Assembly: GCA_902537845.1 (NCBI GenBank)
Contig: CACBDC010000005.1
Span: 1-64,000, forward strand
DNA: 64,000 bases
Direction of reading: 5' to 3'
Source: an uncultured Pelagibacteraceae bacterium
GTDB taxonomy: Bacteria; Pseudomonadota; Alphaproteobacteria; Pelagibacterales; Pelagibacteraceae
Shown here: positions 42,675 through 51,978 of the stretch, in pieces
How the letters are laid out: every line of letters starts with the position of its first letter
How positions within the stretch are numbered: the stretch's first letter is position 1
Made by a program: the position numbers and the translations under genes
The notes under the pieces: model-generated
What the model saw: the letters and a program-made list of their open reading frames with translations, nothing else
Told to the model about the DNA's origin: nothing
The model's database searches: none

Positions 42675-45062
42675 TTAATTTTTTGATTTATTGTTTTTAA
42701 CATAAATTTTTGAAAATTTATCAAAACTTGTTTTTGTTTTAGATTTTAAACAGATCAGTTCATCTATCTCGATATATCCCCCCATAAACTCCTGTTTTTT
42801 TTTGTAAGCGGAAATACAAGTATTCGAGTCACTTATCGAAGCATCTTTTAAAGTAAGAACTGAACTATCTTTCGTTGCAACTCCAATATTAGCGATTTGA
42901 ATATTAATATTTTCAAGATCAACTTTTGATTTTTCACCTATCGAAAGTCCTTTATCTCCACAATTTTTTAACTCTAAATTTTTTAAAATGTATTCTCCAT
43001 AAGAAAAATCTACACAGTCATTAATTGCATTTGAAATTTTTATTTTATTAAAACTTACATTAGAGAAATCTACATCTAATGCATCGCTAAATGAATTCTC
43101 TATATTTACACTTTCGATATTACCACTTGAATTTATAATATTTATTGTATCCTCACAATTAGAGTTATTAGCTTTAATTTTAAGATTTGTTAGTTTTAGG
43201 TTAATGAGAGAAACACAGCCTGTTAACCCAAGAGTGTCTATAGGATATTTAGGAGGTAATATTTTTGAATTGTTAGTTCCTTGATTAAGTTGAGTGCTCA
43301 TTCCAGTGTAATAAATAGAGTAATTGTCTAAATTTCCATCAATCAAATAAACTTTTGATCCTAGCTCTGTCTGTTTGATTGTTATATTTTTCAAATTTTC
43401 ATCTATTTTTACTTCGATGCCATCCTCAAAAAAAATATTTGTTTTTTCTACTGAAATTTTATTTTTGTAGTTACTTTTTTTTTTTAAACTATTTAAATCA
43501 AAATTTTGACCAACAAATTGAAAATTTTTCTTATCGATTTTTAGCTCTCCTTCTAAAAGATCTGCAAATTGATCACTATTTAACACGAGTTTTTCACAAT
43601 TTTTAAATGCTACTTTACATTTTTCTAATTGATAATTCTTATTAAATTTTACTAGAAGAACTTCAGTGTCTATGTCTTTTATATTTTCATTAAATTTAGA
43701 TAATACATTATCAATTGGTTTAAATTTATTATGCAAAATTAATTCGTTGTTGTCAGTTTGAAGGTAGTTACTTTTAATCTTTGATAAATTTTTTTTTATT
43801 TTATTTATTTTTTTTTTCAGTTCTATATCTGTTAATATAAGACCATGTACTTTTAATCCCTTATTAAAGCTTAATAAATTAATTTTATCTAAATCTTTTT
43901 CTAACTTTAAAAAAGAATCTTCATAAAAGGTTGAAATTGGCAAACGATAACTTGCTGTTGTTGTGGTGGGTGTGTCTCTATCAATTTCTGGATTTGCATC
44001 ATAGTTTATTGGTTCAAATAAATTTTCTACTGCATTCCAATAAAATTTTCTAGCGTCTGGACCTAATGCATGTTGACTGTTTGTAGCTTGCATTAATAGA
44101 TTATATTTTTCAAGACGAATAATATTTGATTTATCAAATAATCCTAAAAGTTCATTATCTAAATCGTAATCAAAAAAGAAATAATTATTTTTATCGTCTT
44201 GAAACCTATTTGCCCAATATAGGTAAATTAAGTTTAAATTATTAATTGTTTTTAAAAAAATTTCTTTGTGCACATCGCCTTTCTCAATAACTTTTGAATT
44301 TGTTGACTTGGTCAGCATGACTTTCATACTTTTGTTTCTTAAAAATGGCGTTCCTACAGACCAGTTACTTTTATTGTCGTCAGGTATGTCTTTTACTAAT
44401 TCAAAGAAATATTTTTGATCTCCCTCAAGAATAGGGCCCTCTCTTCTATTATTAAATTCGAGTAATTCTTTCGCAGCTTTTTCTTGAAATAACATTACGG
44501 ACTCAGTTTCATTAACTCTTGCATGTACTTTTTTAGATCTAGGTGCCAGATATCCTAATTCTCTTAAAAGATTTGTTTGAATGATAACGTCTTCCAAATT
44601 ACCTCTTACATCTGGCTTAAATAATTTAAATTTTGTAATCCCTTTTATATTTCCATAAGTAAGTATTACGTCTAAGCTTTGAATAATTGAATTTCCCTTA
44701 AGAGCAATATGATCTTTTGCATCCCCGCTATGTCTAACTCGGCCGGTCAAAATACAAAAAGAATCATCTTCAAATGTTACTTTAATAGTTGCATCAAATC
44801 TTTTCTTAAGATTGTTTGGTATAAATCTTGTATTATGTGTAATAATTCTGACGTTATTCACCGTCCAATTTCGGTAATTATGGGTATCTATCTCTATTTT
44901 TTTTATTGATAAATTGTAATAGTTTAAAAAAAAACTTTTTGTTAGTTCACTGGAGCAACCTAAAGGTAAATTTGAAATATTATTTTTTGCAAGTAGGTTA
45001 TAATAGTTTAAACTTGAAAAAAAAAAGATTATAAAAAGTGTTAAAGCTTTTACTTTTCTCAT
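42675..45062 (-). CDS. CotH-kinase-like protein with C-terminal parallel beta-helix
   Basis: 795 residues with an N-terminal hydrophobic signal segment (residues ~4-25). Residues ~90-420 resemble a CotH-type atypical kinase: RVRHSGDAKDH, KFKLFKPDVRGN, FFFDYDLDNELL and INYDANPEIDRD provide acidic residues in the order expected for metal/ATP binding. Residues ~560-770 have repeated short N/D/S-rich strands (for example NCGDKGLSIG, IKISNAINDCVDFS) typical of a right-handed parallel beta-helix, like surface or carbohydrate-binding proteins. It is exported or surface-facing by prediction. Gene neighbours DUF4956 and VTC strengthen the CotH call. Kinase activity is unproven. Confidence 0.7.
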   Translation of the reverse strand: MRKVKALTLFIIFFFSSLNYYNLLAKNNISNLPLGCSSELTKSFFLNYYNLSIKKIEIDTHNYRNWTVNNVRIITHNTRFIPNNLKKRFDATIKVTFEDDSFCILTGRVRHSGDAKDHIALKGNSIIQSLDVILTYGNIKGITKFKLFKPDVRGNLEDVIIQTNLLRELGYLAPRSKKVHARVNETESVMLFQEKAAKELLEFNNRREGPILEGDQKYFFELVKDIPDDNKSNWSVGTPFLRNKSMKVMLTKSTNSKVIEKGDVHKEIFLKTINNLNLIYLYWANRFQDDKNNYFFFDYDLDNELLGLFDKSNIIRLEKYNLLMQATNSQHALGPDARKFYWNAVENLFEPINYDANPEIDRDTPTTTTASYRLPISTFYEDSFLKLEKDLDKINLLSFNKGLKVHGLILTDIELKKKINKIKKNLSKIKSNYLQTDNNELILHNKFKPIDNVLSKFNENIKDIDTEVLLVKFNKNYQLEKCKVAFKNCEKLVLNSDQFADLLEGELKIDKKNFQFVGQNFDLNSLKKKSNYKNKISVEKTNIFFEDGIEVKIDENLKNITIKQTELGSKVYLIDGNLDNYSIYYTGMSTQLNQGTNNSKILPPKYPIDTLGLTGCVSLINLKLTNLKIKANNSNCEDTINIINSSGNIESVNIENSFSDALDVDFSNVSFNKIKISNAINDCVDFSYGEYILKNLELKNCGDKGLSIGEKSKVDLENINIQIANIGVATKDSSVLTLKDASISDSNTCISAYKKKQEFMGGYIEIDELICLKSKTKTSFDKFSKIYVKNNKSKN

Positions 45063-45069
45063 TGTGAAA

Positions 45070-45687
45070 CTAGTTTAAAACTACATTAATTTTTTCAATA
45101 TCTTTTTCTTTAGAAAGTTCATCTCTAAATTTTTCTAAAGATTCTTTATTTGCAAAATTTAATCTGTAGTTATATTGTTTGCTTTCAAAATCGCTAAAAT
45201 AATTTACTAAATTTTCATGTTTTTCAATCTTATCTAATCTTTTTTTTGAAACGATTTCTAAAGTATTGCTAACATTGCCCTCGTTAAATGAGACATTATA
45301 AAATGATTTTCCAAATTTTTTGGAGAAAGTTTGAACTAATTTGACTATCAATATTATAATTATTGTACATACAATTAATTGAATTGCCCATTTTGTCCTT
45401 ACACTTGCGGCTATTCCAATAGTTATTAAAGCAAAGTAAACTACTAACTCTAGCGCACTTTTTACTGGATGCCTAAATCTTACAATCGATAAAGCTCCAA
45501 TCATTCCTAATGATAACGCAATATTACCTGAAATAGTTTTTGTTATTATATAAGTAATTAAAGGAAGTAACATGAAAGTAACAGTCTGAGCATGTGATTT
45601 TGCCCAAGCTTGACCTGTAAAAGTTAGTGAAAATCTTAAAAGAATTCCGCTTGAGACTAACAGTATGATTGGCTTTAATTCATCCAC
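45070..45687 (-). CDS. DUF4956 membrane protein
   Basis: 205 residues. Four to five hydrophobic helices lie in residues ~5-125, containing SIVRFRHPVKSALELVVYF (the F-R-x-P-x-K-x-x-x-E signature of DUF4956 membrane proteins). A soluble C-terminal domain of about 80 residues follows (from SFNEGN to the end). It is first gene of the operon DUF4956, CotH-like (7 bp), VTC (14 bp), FkbM (3 bp). It could be the membrane channel or anchor that partners the VTC and CotH-like proteins, by analogy with the separate membrane part of yeast VTC; that is inference. Confidence 0.8.
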   Translation of the reverse strand: MDELKPIILLVSSGILLRFSLTFTGQAWAKSHAQTVTFMLLPLITYIITKTISGNIALSLGMIGALSIVRFRHPVKSALELVVYFALITIGIAASVRTKWAIQLIVCTIIIILIVKLVQTFSKKFGKSFYNVSFNEGNVSNTLEIVSKKRLDKIEKHENLVNYFSDFESKQYNYRLNFANKESLEKFRDELSKEKDIEKINVVLN

Positions 45688-45774
45688 AATGATTTTTATA
45701 CTTTTTTTTAATCAAATAGCAACAATAATCAAATTTTTACTAAAAATTTGAGGTAGAATCATATTAATCTCAAT

Positions 45775-46869
45775 TTACAATTTTAATTTATTTTTTAATT
45801 CTTCCAAGTTTATCTCGATATCTCCAGCCTGATTATTAAAATTAATTGTTTTAGGCATAACACTAATATCATAATAGATATGTTTATTAGCCTCTGCCAA
45901 ATTCTTTATTACATCACCTGCTGAATTAGGTCTTATTTCAATAATTTTACTTCCTTGTTTGCAAAAAACAATATTAGCAAAACCAGCTCCATGAAGACCA
46001 ATGATCTCATTAGCATTATAAAATAGCGCAACTTGATCAACAAAACTATAGTCGCTCATTGTTAAATTTTCATAACCAAAATTTGATAATATATTTTCTA
46101 CCTCCTCTTTATTTATAATATATCTTAATGAGGTTGCGTCTTTTCTATTAATGTAAATCTTTTTCGGAAAGTTTTTTATCTTAGATTTCGTAACTGCTTT
46201 TTCTAAGAATTTTAAATTTAGATACTTTGAAATCCAAATTGGTATCTTCAAAGAATCGACATTTGGATCATTTAAAATAGTATATGGATGTGAAGTAATA
46301 ATTATTTCTCTTGCATAAAAGTGTCTTAATTTTCTACTCGAGAGTCTTTTTTTTTCTTTTATATCTAACAAATCTAAAGTTTCTTTTTGAAATCTTGTAT
46401 TTAAATCTGGAAATAAATAATAATCTGGATCTAAAGTTTTTTTTTCAAAAATATTTAATCTCGGCAAAACATCAAACATCCAATGCCAATAATTAGAATT
46501 ACCACCTCCGCCAGTTAACAGTGAAAATACTGCACCATTTATTTTTTTTCTAAATCTTGGTGTCCCTTTTGAAAAAACTGAATTTTTAAGGCAATCAACA
46601 TTAGTATTATTTCTTAATTGAAAAGATGGACCATCAACAATTTTATTATTCTTTATAATCGCTGTATCGTGAATTCTATCCGTATAAAATGAACAACTTT
46701 TACAATTATAAATATTATAATAATTTTCGTCTATTTTGACCTTTGTAAGAATTATATCTTCATCATCAATATGTGATGTTTTTCCATCCACAGTTCCATA
46801 TATAGTTTTAAAAAACTTATATGAAATTGATTTGAAATAATTTTGTAAGATTTTTTTATTATTTAACAT
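45775..46869 (-). CDS. glycosyltransferase family 61 protein
   Basis: 364 residues. GGGGNSNYWHWMFDVLPRL (residues ~114-132), IYINRKDATSLR and EIIGLHGAGFANIVFCKQGSKIIEI are the GT61/DUF563 motifs (the H-W-x-x-D and HGAG-L/F-x-N elements). Such enzymes transfer xylose, GlcNAc or other sugars. It lies alone on the minus strand between DUF4956 (87 bp) and the divergent GT9-like gene (61 bp). Confidence 0.85.
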   Translation of the reverse strand: MLNNKKILQNYFKSISYKFFKTIYGTVDGKTSHIDDEDIILTKVKIDENYYNIYNCKSCSFYTDRIHDTAIIKNNKIVDGPSFQLRNNTNVDCLKNSVFSKGTPRFRKKINGAVFSLLTGGGGNSNYWHWMFDVLPRLNIFEKKTLDPDYYLFPDLNTRFQKETLDLLDIKEKKRLSSRKLRHFYAREIIITSHPYTILNDPNVDSLKIPIWISKYLNLKFLEKAVTKSKIKNFPKKIYINRKDATSLRYIINKEEVENILSNFGYENLTMSDYSFVDQVALFYNANEIIGLHGAGFANIVFCKQGSKIIEIRPNSAGDVIKNLAEANKHIYYDISVMPKTINFNNQAGDIEINLEELKNKLKL

Positions 46870-46930
46870 TTTAAATAAAACATAGTTAATATATAAGATT
46901 CTATAATGTTTGACTAATTATTAAACACTA

Positions 46931-47842
46931 ATGAATATAAAAAAAATTTTTTATAAATTCACTAATAAAGACAAATATAAGAAGCTCAAAAATAAACTTC
47001 TTGTTGATGATAAAATTAAAATTTTAAAATCTGGTTTTGAAGAAGAAATAAATAGAATTTCTCAAGTTACTGAGCAAAAAGAGATATCATTTTTACACTC
47101 AGGTCATTTAGGTGATGTTATTAACGCTCTACCTGTATTAAAAGAATTATCACAAAAATCAAAATGTAATTTATATTTACAAATTGGGAAAGATTTAGAG
47201 CGCGATGCTATAAACTATAAGCATAAAGGTGATAAAATTTATATGACTGAACGTATGGTTAGTATGGTTTTACCTTTACTAAAAAATCAAAACTATATTA
47301 ATCAAGTTGAAATATTCAAAGACCAGAAAATTGATATAAATTTAGATTTATTTAGAAAAATACCAATGAATTTTAATTTAGACGAGGTAAGATGGTATTT
47401 TCATTTAACTGGAGTTCATGTTGATTTAAGTAAACAATATTTGTTTGCGAATGAACACCAATTAATAAAAAATAAGATTGTTATAATGAGAAGCACAAGA
47501 AGAAAAAATACTTTTATAAACTATAAATTTTTAAAAAATTTTAAAGATGTTCTTTTTTTGGGATTACAAGAAGAGTACGATGATTTAAAAAAAGAAATAC
47601 CTAATTTAGATTTTTATGATTGTAAAAACTTTCTTGAAGCAGCTGAAATAATAAAATCATCAAAATTTTTTATAGGAAATTCTTCTTTTGGATTTACTAT
47701 AGCTGAGGGGTTAAAAGTTCCTCGTGTTATGGAGTCCTACCCAGATTTTCCAGTCATTTATCCAAGCGGTGGTTTAGGATATGACTTTTATTTTCAAAAA
47801 CATTTTGAGAAAATCTGCAATAAATTAAATGAAAAGTGTTAA
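46931..47842 (+). CDS. GT9-like (heptosyltransferase-fold) glycosyltransferase
   Basis: 303 residues. SFLHSGHLGDVINALPVLKELS (~54-75) is the GT9-type N-terminal loop, and FIGNSSFGFTIAEGLKVPRVMES (~240-262) corresponds to the donor-binding ND-GP-H region, but with S-S-F in place of T-G-P. It is a distant member. The substrate is unknown. Its 3' end overlaps the convergent aminotransferase by 4 bp. Confidence 0.7.
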   Translation: MNIKKIFYKFTNKDKYKKLKNKLLVDDKIKILKSGFEEEINRISQVTEQKEISFLHSGHLGDVINALPVLKELSQKSKCNLYLQIGKDLERDAINYKHKGDKIYMTERMVSMVLPLLKNQNYINQVEIFKDQKIDINLDLFRKIPMNFNLDEVRWYFHLTGVHVDLSKQYLFANEHQLIKNKIVIMRSTRRKNTFINYKFLKNFKDVLFLGLQEEYDDLKKEIPNLDFYDCKNFLEAAEIIKSSKFFIGNSSFGFTIAEGLKVPRVMESYPDFPVIYPSGGLGYDFYFQKHFEKICNKLNEKC

Positions 47843-48936
47843 ATTGATCTAAACCTTTTGATTGTATTATAAATCTTTTTTATCTGATTATTTTTTAAAC
47901 TAGCATAAAAAGGAAGACAGATAACTTTTCTAGACAAATAATTAGAGTTTTTCAAATGTGACGTTTTATATTTGTTATATAACTTCATCCTGCATGGTGA
48001 ATAAAATCCATTTCTAGTTTCAATACCTTTTTTTAAAAGGTTTTTAATCAATTTGTCTCTTTTTGGAAAATATTTTTCATCTAAAACTAGTGCGAAAGTC
48101 CAAACAACAGGCGAGACATTTTTATTAAATTTTTGGATTTTGACACCTTTAAAATTAAAAAATAATTTTTCATAATATTTAAAAATTCTTTTTCTTTCTT
48201 TTATAATTTTTTCAAACCTTTTTAATTGCGCGCAACCAACAGCTGCCTGTAGATTAGTTAATCTAAAGTTGTGCCCAGGATATACATGTAGGTACCTAGT
48301 TTTTAAAACTCCATGAGTTTTTAAAGATCTAACCTTTTTAATAAAACTTTTTCCTTTTTTGGTAACAATCATGCCGCCTTCTCCAGTTGTAATAGTTTTT
48401 GTTGCTTGAAAACTAAAAGTAGCAAAATCACCAAAAGTACCTGATTGTTTTTTATAATATCTTGAACCAAATGACTCTGCTGAGTCTTCTAACAATGGAA
48501 TTTTTCTTTTTTTAGATAATTTAATAATTGGTTTTATATCGCAAACATTTCCATAAGTATGAGTTATAACTATCAATTTTGTTTTTTTTGAAATTTTTTT
48601 TTTTATGTTTTCTGCAGTAACGCAAAAAGTATCTAAATCAACGTCTGCAAAAATTGGTTTTAAACCCATCTGTATGGCTAGATTTGCAGCGGCCATATAT
48701 CCGAAACCAGGAACAATTATTTCATCACCTTTTTTCAAATCCATAGCTAAATAAATTAAGTGAATCGCAGCTGTGCCATTACTTACCGCTATCGACTCTC
48801 TCACACTCAAATAATTTGAAAAGTTTTTTTCTAATTTTGTTAAAAATTTTCCGTCAGAAATCCAAGTGGATTTTAAGGCTTCTTTGAGATATTTTTCTTC
48901 ATATCCATAAAAATCTGGTTTGGCCCAAGGTATCAT
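47839..48936 (-). CDS. DegT/DnrJ/EryC1 aminotransferase, GDP-perosamine synthase-like
   Basis: 365 residues. MIPWAKPDF and ALKSTWISDGKFLTKLE start it, EDSAESFGSRY carries PLP-contacting residues, and TFSFQATKTITTGEGGM gives the PLP Lys180. The F-S-F-x-x-x-K-T-I-T-T-G-E-G-G-M stretch resembles perosamine synthase (RfbE/Per), which aminates GDP-4-keto-6-deoxymannose. Because gmd lies 3 kb away that substrate is plausible. Unlike the paralogous protein at 50723-51952, it keeps the catalytic Lys. Confidence 0.85.
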   Translation of the reverse strand: MIPWAKPDFYGYEEKYLKEALKSTWISDGKFLTKLEKNFSNYLSVRESIAVSNGTAAIHLIYLAMDLKKGDEIIVPGFGYMAAANLAIQMGLKPIFADVDLDTFCVTAENIKKKISKKTKLIVITHTYGNVCDIKPIIKLSKKRKIPLLEDSAESFGSRYYKKQSGTFGDFATFSFQATKTITTGEGGMIVTKKGKSFIKKVRSLKTHGVLKTRYLHVYPGHNFRLTNLQAAVGCAQLKRFEKIIKERKRIFKYYEKLFFNFKGVKIQKFNKNVSPVVWTFALVLDEKYFPKRDKLIKNLLKKGIETRNGFYSPCRMKLYNKYKTSHLKNSNYLSRKVICLPFYASLKNNQIKKIYNTIKRFRSI

Positions 48937-49014
48937 ATATATTTATATTAAGTTATAATCTTTTATTATCTTTTTAAATTCTTTAATGTATATATATCAA
49001 TTAATTAACACTTT

Positions 49015-49401
49015 ATGGGTAAAATTTTAACAGAAATTTCTCAGGGCGAGTTACTTGATAAACTATCAATACTTGAGATTAAGTTAAAAGAAATTAAAGA
49101 TAAGTCCTCTCTTAAAGAGGTAAAAAAAGAACACGAAATCTTATCTAAAATAAAATCCGAAAACATTAAAAATAGCGAAATTATTAATGATCTTTTTAAA
49201 AAACTAAAGGCAGTTAATGAAAAAATTTGGGAAATCGAGAACATAAAGAGGAATTACGAGAAAAATAAAAACTTTGATGAGGGATTCATTAAAATTTCTC
49301 GAGAAGAATATAAAGCCAATGATGAGAGAGCGAACATAAAATCAAAAATAAATCATATTTTAGACTCAAATATTAAAGAAGTTAAGCAGCATGTTCTTTA
49401 A
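49015..49401 (+). CDS. DUF6165 family protein (copy 2)
   Basis: 128 residues, paralog of the protein at 27292-27687. The shared blocks are ILTEISQGELLDKLSILEIK, KIWEIENIKRNYEKNKNFDEGF and a final NDERANIKSKINHILDSNIKEVKQ. It is soluble, helical and rich in Lys/Glu. Function is unknown. It stands 21 bp before a sugar C-methyltransferase and 78 bp from the divergent aminotransferase, again in glycan context. Confidence 0.82.
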   Translation: MGKILTEISQGELLDKLSILEIKLKEIKDKSSLKEVKKEHEILSKIKSENIKNSEIINDLFKKLKAVNEKIWEIENIKRNYEKNKNFDEGFIKISREEYKANDERANIKSKINHILDSNIKEVKQHVL

Positions 49402-49422
49402 AACTTCTTATTAAAACATTAA

Positions 49423-50718
49423 ATGAAAAATATTATAAAGTTATTAGATAAATGTAAGATTTGTGGAAATCGAGACTTAATAGAAGTTTTAACTCTTGAT
49501 GAGCAATATCTTTCTCCAACTTTTGTTTTAAGTAATGAAAATAATGAATTAGCAGAGATAAAAACACCTTTAACGCTGGTACTTTGTGATAAAAGTAAAA
49601 ATGAAAACAACTGTGGATTGTTGCAATTGAGGGAGATCACTGAACCAGACTATTTGTATAAAGAGTATTTTTATAGGACTGCCACTAACGATACGATGCG
49701 AAAGGATCTGAAAGAATTAGTAGATCAAGTTTTAAAAATTTCAAATCCAAAAAGTAAAGACATTATAGTAGATATAGGAGCAAATGATTGCACAATGTTA
49801 AATTTTTATGATGAAAAATTCGATTTAGTGGGATTTGAACCTGCAAAAAATATTAAATTTCTGGATAAAGGAAAAAAAATTAAATTAATAAACAACTATT
49901 TCAATTCAAAAAATTTTAAAGATTTTTTTGGTAGTAAAAAGGCAAAGATCATTACTTCCTGTGCAATGTTTTACGATCTTGAAAACCCAATTCAATTTGT
50001 AAGTGATATAGAGGAAATTTTAGATAATGATGGTATTTGGTGTTGTCAAATAAGCTACTTAGACTCCATGATAAGATATAATAATTTTTATGATATTTGT
50101 CATGAACATTTATCATATTATTCATTAGAAAGTTTTGAATATTTAATTAATAAGCAAAATTTAAAATTATTTTATGCCGAAACTAATGAAGTAAACGGAG
50201 GAAGTGTTAGACTTTATATTTGTAAAAAAAATTCAACAAAATATGATAAAGACATGTTCATCAAAAAGTTAAATGATTTAAGAAAAAAAGAAAAAATGCT
50301 AAATTTAACATCAATTGAAACTTATTCAGATTTTGAAAACATAGTTAATAATTTAAAAAACAAAACTGTTCAATTTGTTGATAAAATCATAAAAAGTAAG
50401 AAAAAAGTCTTAGCTTTAGGTGCAAGCACTAAAGGAAACATCATTCTTCAACATTTTGGTTTAACAAAAGATAAAATTCCTTACATAAGTGAAAGAAATC
50501 CAGAAAAGGTTGGATTAAAGTGCTTAGGATCTGATATCGAATTGATTTCTGAAGAAAAAGCAAGGGAAATAAATCCTGAAGCATTTATCGTTTTACCTTG
50601 GAATTTTAAAAAGGAGATAGTTGAAAGAGAAAGAAAATATTTAAATGACGGAGGAAAATTAATGTTTGTAATGCCCTTTCCTCATGTTGTGACAAAAGAT
50701 GGAGAGATTAAACTTTAA
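49423..50718 (+). CDS. sugar C-methyltransferase (three-domain, TylC3/TcaB9-like)
   Basis: 431 residues in the order zinc-binding Methyltransf_13 (CKICGN at 12-17, CDKSKNENNCGLLQL), SAM domain (VDIGANDCTML at ~115-125) and C-terminal Methyltransf_14 (ALGASTKGNIILQHFG). DICHEHLSYYSLESF carries the HEH motif of enzymes that methylate carbon 3 of 4-keto sugars. It is probably the branching step for a GDP- or dTDP-4-keto-6-deoxysugar. It directly precedes the 3-dehydratase and gmd in one plus-strand operon. Confidence 0.85.
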   Translation: MKNIIKLLDKCKICGNRDLIEVLTLDEQYLSPTFVLSNENNELAEIKTPLTLVLCDKSKNENNCGLLQLREITEPDYLYKEYFYRTATNDTMRKDLKELVDQVLKISNPKSKDIIVDIGANDCTMLNFYDEKFDLVGFEPAKNIKFLDKGKKIKLINNYFNSKNFKDFFGSKKAKIITSCAMFYDLENPIQFVSDIEEILDNDGIWCCQISYLDSMIRYNNFYDICHEHLSYYSLESFEYLINKQNLKLFYAETNEVNGGSVRLYICKKNSTKYDKDMFIKKLNDLRKKEKMLNLTSIETYSDFENIVNNLKNKTVQFVDKIIKSKKKVLALGASTKGNIILQHFGLTKDKIPYISERNPEKVGLKCLGSDIELISEEKAREINPEAFIVLPWNFKKEIVERERKYLNDGGKLMFVMPFPHVVTKDGEIKL

Positions 50719-50722
50719 TAAT

Positions 50723-51952
50723 ATGAATAGAAAAGAATATAAATTCTTAAATAATTTAATAAAGAAATACAATAAGTCTAAAGATAAAAAGTTTTATTCG
50801 CTAGTCGGTGAACCTTTTACAAATGAGGATATTATTGCAGGTATAGAAACGCTTTTAAGTGGAAGAATAACAATGTCCTCAATTACAAAAAGGTTTGAAG
50901 AAAATTTTGCAAAATTTGTTGGTTCTAAACACGCTTTAATGGTGAATTCTGGTTCATCGGCAAATTTATTAGCTTTTTTTTCCTCGATAAACCCAAAAAA
51001 TTATAAGAGACTACATAAAAATGATGAGTGTTTAATACCAGCAATTTGTTGGTCAACGTCATTATGGCCAATTGTTCAAGCAGGACTTAAGCCAAAATTT
51101 GTGGATGTGAGTTTAGATGATTTTAATTTTGATCTAAAAAAATTAGAAAGAAAAATTACAAAAAAAACCAAAGCAATTATGGCTGTTCATGTTTTAGGCA
51201 ATTCTACCCGTATGTCAAATTTGATGAAAATTGTAAAAAAATATAATCTTACATTAATTGAAGATACCTGTGAGTCATTGGGATCAATTTATAAAGATAA
51301 ATATTTAGGTACATTTGGTAGATTTGGAACTTATTCCTTTTACGTTTCTCACCAATTAATTGCTGGTGAAGGAGGAATGTTGGTCTGTAATGACAAAAGA
51401 GACTACGAAATAGCGCACACTTTAAGAGCTCATGGATGGGATAGAGGTTTAAGAAAAAAACAAAATACAGAGTTTAACTTCATAAATTCTGGTTTTAATT
51501 TAAGACCTTTAGACCTAACAGCGTCAATAGGATTAAATCAATTAAAGAGATTAAATAAATCAATAAAAATTAGAAGAAACAATAGAGATAAAATTTTAAA
51601 GTCTGTAATGAGTTCTCATAAATGGAAAGATCAGTTGACTTTTTTAAAACCAAATAAAAATTTAAAACCAAGTTGGTTTGGAATTCCAATCCTGCTTAAT
51701 AAAAAATACGTAAAACAAAAGAAAAAATATCTCAAAAAGTTAAATCAAAATGGAATAGAAACTAGGCCGATTATCAGTGGAAATTTTTTAAATCAACCAA
51801 GTATTAAGTTATATAAGCTTAATAGTAAGAGAGAAAAATTCCCAATAGCCCAAGAAATTGAAAATAGAGGTTTTTTTATAGGGCTTCATACTAAAGACAT
51901 TGAGAAAAAGGAAATAATTAAATTAACTAATAATTTGTTAAGTATTGATTAA
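50723..51952 (+). CDS. PLP-dependent sugar 3-dehydratase, ColD/RfbH-like
   Basis: About 409 residues in the DegT fold (a start eight codons earlier at 50699 overlaps the previous gene). LMVNSGSSANLLAF, LIPAICWSTSLWPI, EDTCESLGS and RAHGWDRGL align with GDP-4-keto-6-deoxymannose 3-dehydratase. Where aminotransferases have the PLP Lys, this protein has His210 (SFYVSHQLIAGEGG), the hallmark of ColD and E1/RfbH dehydratases. I see no clear [2Fe-2S] Cys set, so ColD is favoured over RfbH. The reaction would give a 3,6-dideoxy sugar. It is followed after 26 bp by gmd. Confidence 0.83.
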   Translation: MNRKEYKFLNNLIKKYNKSKDKKFYSLVGEPFTNEDIIAGIETLLSGRITMSSITKRFEENFAKFVGSKHALMVNSGSSANLLAFFSSINPKNYKRLHKNDECLIPAICWSTSLWPIVQAGLKPKFVDVSLDDFNFDLKKLERKITKKTKAIMAVHVLGNSTRMSNLMKIVKKYNLTLIEDTCESLGSIYKDKYLGTFGRFGTYSFYVSHQLIAGEGGMLVCNDKRDYEIAHTLRAHGWDRGLRKKQNTEFNFINSGFNLRPLDLTASIGLNQLKRLNKSIKIRRNNRDKILKSVMSSHKWKDQLTFLKPNKNLKPSWFGIPILLNKKYVKQKKKYLKKLNQNGIETRPIISGNFLNQPSIKLYKLNSKREKFPIAQEIENRGFFIGLHTKDIEKKEIIKLTNNLLSID

Positions 51953-51978
51953 TAATATATCAATTAAAAAATATTAAA

